Part shown: positions 50,706-57,682 of the stretch, piece by piece | Layout of the letters: each line of letters begins with the position of its first letter | Position numbering within the stretch: position 1 is the first letter of the stretch | Assembly: GCA_945905915.1 (NCBI GenBank) | Contig: CAMDQL010000003.1 | Location: 1 to 57,682 of the forward strand | Length of the DNA stretch: 57,682 bases | Source of the DNA: Flavobacterium psychrophilum | GTDB taxonomy: Bacteria; Bacteroidota; Bacteroidia; Flavobacteriales; Flavobacteriaceae | Direction: 5' to 3' | Translations under genes and position numbers: made by a program | The notes under the pieces: model-generated | The model's input: only the letters and a program-made list of their open reading frames with translations | Told to the model about the DNA's origin: nothing | Database searches by the model: none

Positions 50706-52256
50706 ATGGAAAATATCAGAAATTTAAACCCGATTAAGGTAGATAAAACTACCATCATCAATTTAGAAAAAGGAAAACTACCACCTCAAGCGTTAGATCT
50801 TGAAGAAGCAGTACTTGGTGCTATGATGATTGATAAAAAAGGGGTTGATGAAGTGATTGATATTTTACAGCCTGATGCGTTTTACAAAGACGCTCACAAA
50901 AATATTTTTGAAGCTATCGTTCAGTTATTTAATGAAACACAGCCCATCGATTTATTAACGGTTTCCGCGCAATTAAAGAAAACCGGTAAATTAGATCTTT
51001 CTGGCGGCGATTATTATTTGATTCAACTGACTCAAAAGATTTCTTCTTCGGCACATATTGAATTCCATTCACGCATCATTTTGCAAAAATTCATACAAAG
51101 AAGTTTAATTAAAATTTCGAGTGAAATTATAGAACAATCGTATGATGAATCTACCGATGTATTTGATTTATTAGACACTGCTGAATCTAAACTATACGAA
51201 GTAACACAAGGAAATATCAAACGAAGTTCAGAAACTGCTCAGAGTTTAGTAATTCAAGCCAAAAAACGTATTGAAGAAATAGCAGGAAAAGAAGGATTAA
51301 GTGGAGTTGCAACAGGTTTTCATAACTTGGATAAATTAACTTCAGGTTGGCAACCTTCTGATTTAATCATTATTGCAGCACGTCCAGGTATGGGTAAAAC
51401 GGCTTTTGTGTTATCTATGGCACGAAATATGGCAGTTGATTATGGACACCCTGTTGCATTTTTTTCCTTAGAGATGTCATCTGTTCAGTTAATTACACGT
51501 TTAATTTCATCGGAAACAGGATTATCATCCGAAAAATTGCGTACCGGAAAATTAGAAAAACACGAATGGGAACAGCTTTCTATCAAAGTAAAAGATTTAG
51601 AAAAAGCACCATTATTTATAGATGACACTCCTTCGCTTTCCATTTTTGATTTACGAGCAAAATCTAGACGTTTAGCTTCACAACATGGTATCAAAATGAT
51701 TGTGGTAGATTACTTACAATTAATGACCGCTGGTGGAAATGGAAAAGGTGGCGGAAATAGAGAACAAGAAATTTCATCAATTTCACGAAATTTAAAAGCA
51801 TTAGCAAAAGAATTAAATGTTCCTGTAATTGCACTATCTCAGTTATCTCGTGCAGTTGAAACTCGTGGATCAAGTAAACGTCCATTGCTTTCCGACTTAA
51901 GAGAATCGGGTGCTATTGAACAAGATGCCGATATTGTATCGTTCATTTATCGTCCTGAATATTATAAAATTGATGAATGGGATGATGAAGAGCGTTCTCC
52001 TACTCAAGGTCAAGCTGAATTCATAGTTGCCAAGCATAGAAATGGTGGTTTAAATGAAATCCGACTAAAATTTGTGGCAAATCTTGGAAAATTTGAAAAC
52101 TTAGACGATTTTAGTTCGCCCTTTGACGCCTTACCTTCTAAAATGAACTTAGACGATACTAATCCATTCATTACACCTAATTTACCAACTCCTAATGAAG
52201 CTTTTGGTAGCACCATGAATACATTTGAGGAAGATGATTCGGATGTTCCATTCTAA
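50706..52256 (+). CDS. dnaB: Replicative DNA helicase DnaB
   Basis: A 516-residue hexameric helicase. The N-terminal domain (PPQALDLEEAVLGAMMIDK) binds primase, and the RecA-like ATPase domain has Walker A ARPGMGKTAF, IVVDYLQLM (Walker B), and DLRESGAIEQDADIV with the arginine finger region. No intein is present. The acidic, proline-rich C-terminal tail (PTPNEAFGSTMNTFEEDDSD) may bind partners. The -7 region reads TAACTTCG at 50693, one base off the consensus. Confidence 0.96.
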   Translation: MENIRNLNPIKVDKTTIINLEKGKLPPQALDLEEAVLGAMMIDKKGVDEVIDILQPDAFYKDAHKNIFEAIVQLFNETQPIDLLTVSAQLKKTGKLDLSGGDYYLIQLTQKISSSAHIEFHSRIILQKFIQRSLIKISSEIIEQSYDESTDVFDLLDTAESKLYEVTQGNIKRSSETAQSLVIQAKKRIEEIAGKEGLSGVATGFHNLDKLTSGWQPSDLIIIAARPGMGKTAFVLSMARNMAVDYGHPVAFFSLEMSSVQLITRLISSETGLSSEKLRTGKLEKHEWEQLSIKVKDLEKAPLFIDDTPSLSIFDLRAKSRRLASQHGIKMIVVDYLQLMTAGGNGKGGGNREQEISSISRNLKALAKELNVPVIALSQLSRAVETRGSSKRPLLSDLRESGAIEQDADIVSFIYRPEYYKIDEWDDEERSPTQGQAEFIVAKHRNGGLNEIRLKFVANLGKFENLDDFSSPFDALPSKMNLDDTNPFITPNLPTPNEAFGSTMNTFEEDDSDVPF

Positions 52257-52268
52257 TCTATTTACCCT

Positions 52269-53549
52269 ATGAAAAAATGGTTGTTTCGTAATTTCGTCTT
52301 ATTATGTTTACTCTGCTTTTGCACCAATGCAAAAGCCGCTTTTATTTTGTTGCCTATGGAAGTAGAAACACAACAAAATCATTTAAAAGCATACGGAATT
52401 ACTTATTGGGCATTGGATAAAAGCTATAAAGTAAGTTGGTTACTCAATTATAGAGGTGGTTCTTTTTTATTACCCGATGCACCAGAAATTAGAAAAGAGT
52501 GTCAAGTTAGAGGAGTAACTTTTGAAGTACTTTCTGATGCTGCTACCAATACAATTTTGGAAGAAATTAGCGCACCTTCACAAAACATGGAAACGGTGGT
52601 GTTAGAAAAAGCTCCTAAAATAGCTGTTTATACTCCAAAAGGAAAACAACCTTGGGACGATGCCGTTACAATGGTGTTAACCTATGCTGAAATTCCGTAT
52701 ACCGAAATTTATGATGAAGAAGTGTTGTCCGATCAATTATTGTTATACGATTGGTTGCATTTGCATCACGAAGATTTTACGGGTCAGTATGGAAAATTCT
52801 TTGGAAACTATAAAAATGCGCCTTGGTATATCCAACAAAAAGCGGATGCAGAGGCTTTAGCAAAGAAGTTGGGATATAGTAAGGTTTCGGAAGAAAAATT
52901 AGCGGTTGCAAAAAAGATTAGAGATTTTGTAATTGGTGGTGGCTTCATGTTTGCCATGTGTTCGGCTACCGATAGTTTTGATATAGCGCTTTCAGCCGAA
53001 GGAGTTGATATTTGCGAACCCATGTTTGATGGAGATGATTCAGATGCAAATTATCAATCGGCTATTGATTTTACTTCCACTTTTGCATTCAAAAATTATA
53101 AATTGGAGCGCCAACCAATAGTATATGAGTTTTCCGATATCGATACAACTGAAGAACACGGAAAAGGTGTTTTTACTATGGATAAAGATTACTTTACTTT
53201 AATGGAATATTCGGCAAAATGGGATCCAATTCCGACAATGTTGTGTCAAAATCACACGCAGTTAATTAAAGGCTTTATGGGACAAACCACTGCTTTTAGT
53301 GCTGAAAAAATTAAATCGAAAGTTTTGGTAATGGGCGAATGCAAAATAAATGGCGAAGCACGTTATATTCATGGCACCAAAGGAAAAGGCATGTTTACCT
53401 TTTATGGCGGTCACGATCCTGAAGATTACCAACATAGAGTAGGTGATGCGCCAACGGTTTTAGATTTGCATCCAAATTCGCCAGGTTATCGCTTGATTTT
53501 GAACAATGTTCTGTTTCCAGCGGCGAGAAAGAAAAAATTAAAGACCTAA
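52269..53549 (+). CDS. Secreted protein usually annotated 'asparagine synthetase B' (function doubtful)
   Basis: A 426-residue protein I recognise from Flavobacteria under the label asparagine synthetase B. It begins with a clear signal peptide (FVLLCLLCFCTNAKA) and shows FILLPMEVETQQNHLKAYGITYW, PKGKQPWDDAVTMVLTYAEIPYT and LLLYDWLHLHHEDFTGQYG. It has no N-terminal Cys2 glutaminase or PP-loop SGGxDS motif, so the label looks wrong; a secreted role, perhaps with an amidotransferase- or GldG-like fold, is more likely. It follows dnaB by 12 bp and ends tail-to-tail with DUF1569 (4-bp overlap). Confidence 0.82.
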   Translation: MKKWLFRNFVLLCLLCFCTNAKAAFILLPMEVETQQNHLKAYGITYWALDKSYKVSWLLNYRGGSFLLPDAPEIRKECQVRGVTFEVLSDAATNTILEEISAPSQNMETVVLEKAPKIAVYTPKGKQPWDDAVTMVLTYAEIPYTEIYDEEVLSDQLLLYDWLHLHHEDFTGQYGKFFGNYKNAPWYIQQKADAEALAKKLGYSKVSEEKLAVAKKIRDFVIGGGFMFAMCSATDSFDIALSAEGVDICEPMFDGDDSDANYQSAIDFTSTFAFKNYKLERQPIVYEFSDIDTTEEHGKGVFTMDKDYFTLMEYSAKWDPIPTMLCQNHTQLIKGFMGQTTAFSAEKIKSKVLVMGECKINGEARYIHGTKGKGMFTFYGGHDPEDYQHRVGDAPTVLDLHPNSPGYRLILNNVLFPAARKKKLKT

Positions 53550-54004
53550 TTGCAAATATCTTCAATAATTTTTAGATGATGATTCGTGTGTAATGCTAAA
53601 AATTTTTCAGTCGTTTTTTTATTTAAGTTTCCAAAATAAGGATGAAAAAAATAACAATTTTCATTCATATCTTCCCAATTTTCAAGATTTTGACATACTT
53701 TTTCAAAATGTAGTTGTAATGATTCTTTAGAAATTTCTCCTTCGGGTTGAACAACTTTTGGTGCTCTTGCTTTTCCTCTAGGTATTTTATGCAACACATC
53801 CAAAATTAAAAAGCGATTCAATTTAAAATTCCATTGATAAACACTTGGATCCGAATTTTTACAAGCCGTTATAATTTGGTCAATGGTTTTTAAGCTATGT
53901 TCTAAATGCCAACCAACACTACTTTTTGAAACAACCGTTTTCATACGATTATAATCATCAAATTTTGAAGCTAAAACAGTTAGAATAGAAGTAATAGTGT
54001 TCAT
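53546..54004 (-). CDS. DUF1569 (DinB-like) protein
   Basis: A 152-residue four-helix protein of the DUF1569/DinB superfamily. SSVGWHLEHSLKTIDQII gives a His of the putative metal triad, and HPYFGNLNKKTTEKFLALHTNHHLKIIEDI the other two. DinB-like proteins often bind divalent metal and some act as thiol transferases; here the function is unknown. Own promoter at 54043. Confidence 0.88.
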   Translation of the reverse strand: MNTITSILTVLASKFDDYNRMKTVVSKSSVGWHLEHSLKTIDQIITACKNSDPSVYQWNFKLNRFLILDVLHKIPRGKARAPKVVQPEGEISKESLQLHFEKVCQNLENWEDMNENCYFFHPYFGNLNKKTTEKFLALHTNHHLKIIEDICN

Positions 54005-54042
54005 AGTGTTTTAATACGATTGGGTTAAACATATTTCCGTTT

Positions 54043-54050
54043 CAAATATA
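54043..54050 (-). promoter_or_regulatory. TAnnTTTG promoter for DUF1569
   Basis: TATATTTG on the minus strand, 38 bp before the ATG at 54004. Confidence 0.65.
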
Positions 54051-54075
54051 TGCTTTTCCATTGTATTTTGGAAAC

Positions 54076-54102
54076 AAAAAAACCCGATAAAATCGGGGTT
54101 TT
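54076..54102 (-). terminator. Terminator of thrS-infC-rpmI-rplT
   Basis: Stem CCCCGAT / ATCGGG with a TTT loop on the minus strand and a seven-T tail, about 35 bp past the rplT stop. Confidence 0.82.
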
Positions 54103-54135
54103 CTATATAAGTAAGATAAACTGAGTTAGAAGTAA

Positions 54136-54480
54136 TTATTTAATTTTGTTAACAACAGCTGTGAAAGCAGCTGGGTGATTCATTGCTAAATCGGCAAGAA
54201 CTTTACGGTTCAATTCGATGTTATTAGCTTTTACTTTACCCATAAATTGAGAATAACTCATACCATGTAAACGTGCACCAGCATTGATACGCGTTATCCA
54301 TAAAGCACGGAAATTTCTTTTATTTTGTTTTCTATCACGGTATGCATAGCACATTGCTTTTTCTACCGCGTTTTTAGCTACAGTCCAAACGTTTTTACGT
54401 CTTCCAAAGAAACCTTTGGCTTGTTTTAATACTCTTTTTTTTCTAGCTTTTGAGGCTACTGAATTTGTTGCTCTTGGCAT
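54136..54480 (-). CDS. rplT: 50S ribosomal protein L20
   Basis: A 114-residue early-assembly ribosomal protein, starting [29 protein letters not shown] and containing [22 protein letters not shown]. Extremely basic N-terminal tail. Last of the thrS-infC-rpmI-rplT unit; a GC-rich hairpin (54555-54587) lies in the 126-bp spacer to rpmI and might relate to L20 autoregulation. Confidence 0.97.
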   Translation of the reverse strand: MPRATNSVASKARKKRVLKQAKGFFGRRKNVWTVAKNAVEKAMCYAYRDRKQNKRNFRALWITRINAGARLHGMSYSQFMGKVKANNIELNRKVLADLAMNHPAAFTAVVNKIK

Positions 54481-54518
54481 AATTTTAAATGTTTTTTGAA
54501 GTAAGGCGATCTCTCAAC

Positions 54519-54560
54519 ACTTATGAACTTTGTACTTTATATTTTAAACTTCATACTTAG
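54519..54560. repeat. Period-7 array (ACTT type) before rplT
   Basis: ACTT/TTTT units begin at 54519, 54527, 54534, 54541, 54548 and 54555 (one step of 8, then 7). It lies in the rpmI-rplT spacer. Confidence 0.78.
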
Positions 54561-54587
54561 TTCAGCCCACCCCAGGGTTACTAAATT
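54555..54587 (-). promoter_or_regulatory. GC-rich hairpin in rpmI-rplT spacer
   Basis: On the minus strand TTTAGT pairs with ACTAAG and an inner CCC with GGG around TGGGGT. The short GC-rich core stands out in an AT-rich spacer. Possible ribosomal-protein control site; not matched to a known leader. Confidence 0.35.
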
Positions 54588-54606
54588 GTTTTAACCAAAC
54601 AACTAA

Positions 54607-54804
54607 TTAAATAATATTCAATTGTTGTTTAATACTTCTCTCATCTGTTTTGTGAACCAAACCAGAATGTGTTAAAGCTAATTTACGCTTTTTAGATTTT
54701 TTAGTCAAAATGTGACTTTTAAAAGCGTGTTTTCTTTTAATTTTTCCAGAACCAGTCACTTTGAATCGTTTCTTGGCACTAGATTTCGTTTTCATTTTAG
54801 GCAT
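54607..54804 (-). CDS. rpmI: 50S ribosomal protein L35
   Basis: A 65-residue basic protein, [41 protein letters not shown] being the family core. Position between infC and rplT is the conserved one. Confidence 0.97.
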   Translation of the reverse strand: MPKMKTKSSAKKRFKVTGSGKIKRKHAFKSHILTKKSKKRKLALTHSGLVHKTDERSIKQQLNII

Positions 54805-54845
54805 TTTTCCTAGGTATTTAATTTATTCTTACTTATTATCTTGAT

Positions 54846-54907
54846 AGCTTTAAGTATTACGCAGTAAGCATTAGTCTTTTGATAGCTTATTGCATATTGC
54901 TTGTAGC
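54846..54907. repeat. Period-7 array (AGC/TGC type) between infC and rpmI
   Basis: GC-containing units at 54846, 54853, 54860, 54867 and 54874, then a break of 10, then 54884, 54891, 54898 and 54905. It abuts the infC stop codon. Confidence 0.75.
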
Positions 54908-54908
54908 T

Positions 54909-55466
54909 TTATTTTCCTTTTTTCTTAGGTGCAATATACATAATCATACGTTTTCCTTCAAGAACTGGCATAGCTTCTACTTTTCCATGTTCTTCTAGTT
55001 CTTGAGCCAAACGTAATAATAAAATTTGTCCTTGCTCTTTATATATAATAGAACGTCCTTTAAAGAATACAAATGCTTTTAATTTAGCACCATCTTGTAA
55101 AAATTTTAAGGCATTCTTTTTCTTAAACTCATAATCGTGCTCATCGGTTTGAGGTCCAAAACGAATCTCTTTAATTACAATTTGCGTAGATTTTGCTTTT
55201 AATTCTTTATCTCTCTTCTTTTGTTGGTACAAAAATTTACCATAATCCATCAATTTACAAACTGGCGGTTCAGCATTCGGAGAAATTTCCACTAAATCAA
55301 CTTCTTGCTCTTCCGCCAAACGAAGTGCATCGGCAATTTTATAAACTCCTGGTTCAATGTTTTCGCCTACTAAACGTACTTCAGCAACACGTATTAAATT
55401 ATTGATACGGTGAGCTGCTTTTTTCTCTTCGCGAGGTTGAAAACCTCTGTTGTTTCTAATTGCTAT
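54909..55466 (-). CDS. infC: Translation initiation factor IF-3, non-canonical start codon
   Basis: A factor of 183-185 residues that checks start codons and keeps ribosomal subunits apart. The C-terminal domain ([30 protein letters not shown]) and N-terminal domain ([20 protein letters not shown]) are both present. No ATG, GTG or TTG occurs in frame before residue 50, and the frame is closed by TAA at 55481-55479. The conserved opening M-A-I-R-N-N-R-G aligns with ATA at 55466; ATT at 55460 is the alternative. An ATT start with autoregulation is known for Escherichia coli infC. thrS ends 22 bp upstream. Confidence 0.92.
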   Translation of the reverse strand: MAIRNNRGFQPREEKKAAHRINNLIRVAEVRLVGENIEPGVYKIADALRLAEEQEVDLVEISPNAEPPVCKLMDYGKFLYQQKKRDKELKAKSTQIVIKEIRFGPQTDEHDYEFKKKNALKFLQDGAKLKAFVFFKGRSIIYKEQGQILLLRLAQELEEHGKVEAMPVLEGKRMIMYIAPKKKGK

Positions 55467-55488
55467 AGCTTTATTATTTTAGTTAAAC

Positions 55489-57429
55489 TTAAAATTGTTT
55501 TAATGTTTTGTTGATTTCTTCGTTAATTATTGCAGCAAATTCTTCAATAGTTACCGAAATATTCCCTTTTCCTTCCTGTCCTCTTTGTCTCACAGAAATG
55601 GTTCCATTTTTCTCTTCTTCCTCACCAACAATCAGCATAAATGGGTATTTCTTCATTTCTGCTTCTCTAATTTTCTTCCCGATTGTTTCATTTCTGTTAT
55701 CAATCAGGGCGCGAATTTCGTGATTTTCTAGCAAATCTAAAACTTTTTTCGCATAATTTTCATATTTCTCACTCAAAGACAAGATTATAGCCTGTTCTGG
55801 CATCAACCAAATTGGGAAATTTCCTGCTGTGTGTTCTAGTAAAATTGCAATAAAACGCTCCATCGAACCAAAAGGCGCTCGGTGAATCATCACAGGTCGA
55901 TGTAACTTGTCATCAGCACCTTTATAAGACAATTCGAAACGCTCTGGTAAATTGTAATCTACCTGAATGGTGCCTAATTGCCAACTTCTGCCTAAAGCAT
56001 CTTTCACCATGAAATCTAATTTCGGACCATAAAAAGCAGCTTCTCCAGTTTCAATTACATAATTCAACCCTTTATCTTTCGCAGCACGGATAATCGCATT
56101 TTCTGCTTTCTCCCAGTTTTCAACGCTACCAATGTATTTATCCGGATTATCTAAATCACGTAGCGAAACTTGAGCTGTAAAGTTTTCAAATCCTAATGAT
56201 CCAAAAACATATAATACTAAGTCAATTACATTTTTGAACTCAGCATCTAATTGGTCTGGCGTACAAAAAATATGCGCATCATCTTGCGTAAATCCTCTAA
56301 CACGAGTCAATCCATGCAATTCACCCGATTGCTCATAACGATAAACCGTTCCAAATTCAGCATAACGCTTTGGTAAATCTTTGTATGACCAAGGTCTTGC
56401 ATTATAAATTTCACAGTGGTGCGGACAGTTCATTGGTTTTAACAAGAACTCTTCACCTTCTGCTGGTGTATGAATCGGTTGAAAGCTATCAGCACCATAT
56501 TTAGCATAATGTCCAGAAGTAACATATAATTCTTTCTGACCAATATGTGGCGTAACTACTTGTTCATAACCTGCTTTTTTTTGTGCTTTTTTCAAGAATT
56601 GCTCCAGTCTATCGCGCAAAGCAGCGCCTTTTGGCAACCATAATGGTAAACCTTGACCCACTTTTTGAGAAAAATGGAATAAATCTAATTCTTTTCCTAA
56701 TTTTCTGTGGTCTCTTCGTTTCGCTTCTTCTAGTAATTCTAAGTAATCCGTTAAGTCTTTTTGTTTTGGGAACGAAATTCCGTAAACACGTGTCAACTGC
56801 TTGTTTTTTTCATCACCCCTCCAGTAAGCACCTGCAACCGATAAAATCTTCATCGCTTTAATGATTCCTGTATTCGGAATATGTCCACCACGACATAAAT
56901 CAAAGAAATTAGCATGATCACAAAACGTAATTGTTCCGTCTTCTAAATTCGAAATCAATTCTGTTTTATACTCATTACCTTTATAAACTGCTAATGCTTC
57001 CGCTTTTGAAACCGGACGCATTTTAAATTCGTGTTTTTCTCTTGAGATTTCTAAAACTCGGTCTTCAATCTTTTTAAAATCAGCATCTGTAATTTTTTGA
57101 TCCCCAAAATCCACATCATAATAGAAACCATTATCAATTGCAGGACCTAAAGTTAGTTTTATACCAGGATAAAGTTCTTCTAATGCTTGCGCCATAACGT
57201 GCGAGGTTGAATGCCAAAATGCTTTTTTCCCCGCTACATCATTCCAGGTATATAATATAAGTGTACCGTCCGTCGTCAAGTTCGTTGTTGTTTCAATAGT
57301 GGTACCGTTGTAAGAAGCCGAAATCACATTTCTAGCTAAACCTTCACTAATGCTTTTTGCAACATCCATTGGAGTAACTCCTTGAGCCATCTCCTTAACC
57401 GACCCGTCAGGTAAAGTAACTTTTATCAT
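55489..57429 (-). CDS. thrS: Threonyl-tRNA synthetase
   Basis: A 646-residue class II synthetase that also edits Ser-tRNA-Thr. Domains in order: TGS (1-62), editing domain with [19 protein letters not shown] and [17 protein letters not shown] (Cys/His zinc-like site), catalytic core ([15 protein letters not shown] with the zinc Cys, [26 protein letters not shown] as motif 2, [19 protein letters not shown] as motif 3) and the anticodon-binding domain from about 540. Complete. First gene of the ribosomal-protein unit. Confidence 0.97.
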   Translation of the reverse strand: MIKVTLPDGSVKEMAQGVTPMDVAKSISEGLARNVISASYNGTTIETTTNLTTDGTLILYTWNDVAGKKAFWHSTSHVMAQALEELYPGIKLTLGPAIDNGFYYDVDFGDQKITDADFKKIEDRVLEISREKHEFKMRPVSKAEALAVYKGNEYKTELISNLEDGTITFCDHANFFDLCRGGHIPNTGIIKAMKILSVAGAYWRGDEKNKQLTRVYGISFPKQKDLTDYLELLEEAKRRDHRKLGKELDLFHFSQKVGQGLPLWLPKGAALRDRLEQFLKKAQKKAGYEQVVTPHIGQKELYVTSGHYAKYGADSFQPIHTPAEGEEFLLKPMNCPHHCEIYNARPWSYKDLPKRYAEFGTVYRYEQSGELHGLTRVRGFTQDDAHIFCTPDQLDAEFKNVIDLVLYVFGSLGFENFTAQVSLRDLDNPDKYIGSVENWEKAENAIIRAAKDKGLNYVIETGEAAFYGPKLDFMVKDALGRSWQLGTIQVDYNLPERFELSYKGADDKLHRPVMIHRAPFGSMERFIAILLEHTAGNFPIWLMPEQAIILSLSEKYENYAKKVLDLLENHEIRALIDNRNETIGKKIREAEMKKYPFMLIVGEEEEKNGTISVRQRGQEGKGNISVTIEEFAAIINEEINKTLKQF

Positions 57430-57449
57430 TTTTAAAAATTTATAGGGTG

Positions 57450-57457
57450 CAAATATA
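57450..57457 (-). promoter_or_regulatory. TAnnTTTG promoter for thrS operon
   Basis: TATATTTG on the minus strand with TTG (57478-57480) 20 bp upstream; leader of about 15 nt to the thrS ATG. Confidence 0.75.
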
Positions 57458-57534
57458 AGCCATTAAAAAAATCCATACAATATAAAGAGGTATAATATTA
57501 AAAAGATTTTTAGCAGTACTCATTTTGTTTTCCA

Positions 57535-57617
57535 TAAGACTACTTGTCCCGCTGTGCACTATATCTTTTATAAACCTTTCAGGATTTATAAAAGGATGCC
57601 GTTTCCATCGCGGCTAG
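57535..57617 (-). repeat. Structured intergenic element, copy B
   Basis: On the minus strand: TAGCCGCGATGG, ATCCTTTT, a perfect 10-bp stem CTTTTATAAA / TTTATAAAAG with inner CC/GG and TGAAA loop, then GATATAGTGCACAGCGGGACAA. The flanks match copy A (37180-37262), but the stem sequence is unrelated. Outer CCGC/GCGG closes it. It lies at the right edge in otherwise unassigned DNA. Confidence 0.72.
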
Positions 57618-57682
57618 ATAAGGCGTTTTGTACATTCATACACTTACCTTTTATGAACTTTTATGTACACCTTATATTAGTA

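Noticed and set aside
50706..52256. Intein in DnaB
   Set aside because: The length is that of an uninterrupted helicase and all motifs are contiguous.
54805..54845. Ribosomal leader between infC and rpmI
   Set aside because: I see only low-complexity period-7 sequence and no stable hairpin.

Overview
This window looks like chromosomal DNA of a member of the Bacteroidota, most likely family Flavobacteriaceae (Flavobacterium or a close relative). The evidence is AT-rich base composition, at least 26 copies of the Bacteroidota-type promoter -7 motif TAnnTTTG in the right places, families typical of the phylum (DUF4290, DUF5686, DUF4199, START-like, ORF6N, a carboxypeptidase-regulatory plus TonB receptor, the lipoprotein/'asparagine synthetase B' family), and the gene pair fmt-recQ beside hup and yqgE. 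No phage, transposon, plasmid or CRISPR array is visible. Most of the window is core genome.

Layout. 1-2.0 kb: a TPR/membrane gene, a small unknown gene and tRNA-Met. 2.0-10.3 kb: START-like protein, class IV aminotransferase, YqgE, HU, fmt, recQ, an AAA ATPase, then DUF493-DUF4290-murA. 10.3-16.7 kb: a TauE/SafE transporter, a DUF5686 outer-membrane protein with aroQ, two secreted beta-barrels and xerD. 16.8-19.2 kb: rny, a probable 6S RNA, zapA and a coiled-coil partner. 19.3-24.3 kb: cell-envelope genes (M23 peptidase, TonB receptor, lipoprotein). 24.3-30.7 kb, all minus strand: DUF2971, an MsbA-like ABC exporter, phosphosugar mutase, ORF6N protein, glycosyltransferase, DUF4199. 30.9-37.1 kb: rpmE2, GlmU-like protein, two tandem small RNA candidates, mtaB, hydrolase, lytic transglycosylase, rpmH. 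37.3-44.2 kb: carB, prfA, pyrF, a frameshifted metal/cobalamin-type binding protein, hydrolase. 44.3-53.5 kb: split transketolase, tgt-lptF/G-EamA, accA, dnaB, and a secreted protein of unknown true function. 53.5-57.4 kb: DUF1569, then thrS-infC-rpmI-rplT.

The more interesting material is between the genes. (1) About ten spacers carry degenerate arrays with a strict or near-strict 7-bp period, built on different heptamers, several folding into long palindromes and several running into the 3' ends of genes. (2) Two near-identical short transcription units, each with promoter, G-rich loop and terminator, lie in tandem before mtaB. (3) Two copies of a structured roughly 70-nt element lie before carB and at the right edge; their ends are conserved while their central stems differ but stay complementary. 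(4) A rod-like RNA of about 150 nt follows zapA, the place where 6S RNA is found in Proteobacteria. Coding oddities are infC without any ATG/GTG/TTG start, MurA with Asp at the catalytic Cys position, CarB without its C-terminal allosteric domain, TGT without the zinc-binding cysteines, and one single-base frameshift. All names come from reading the sequence and recalling families; no database search was run.
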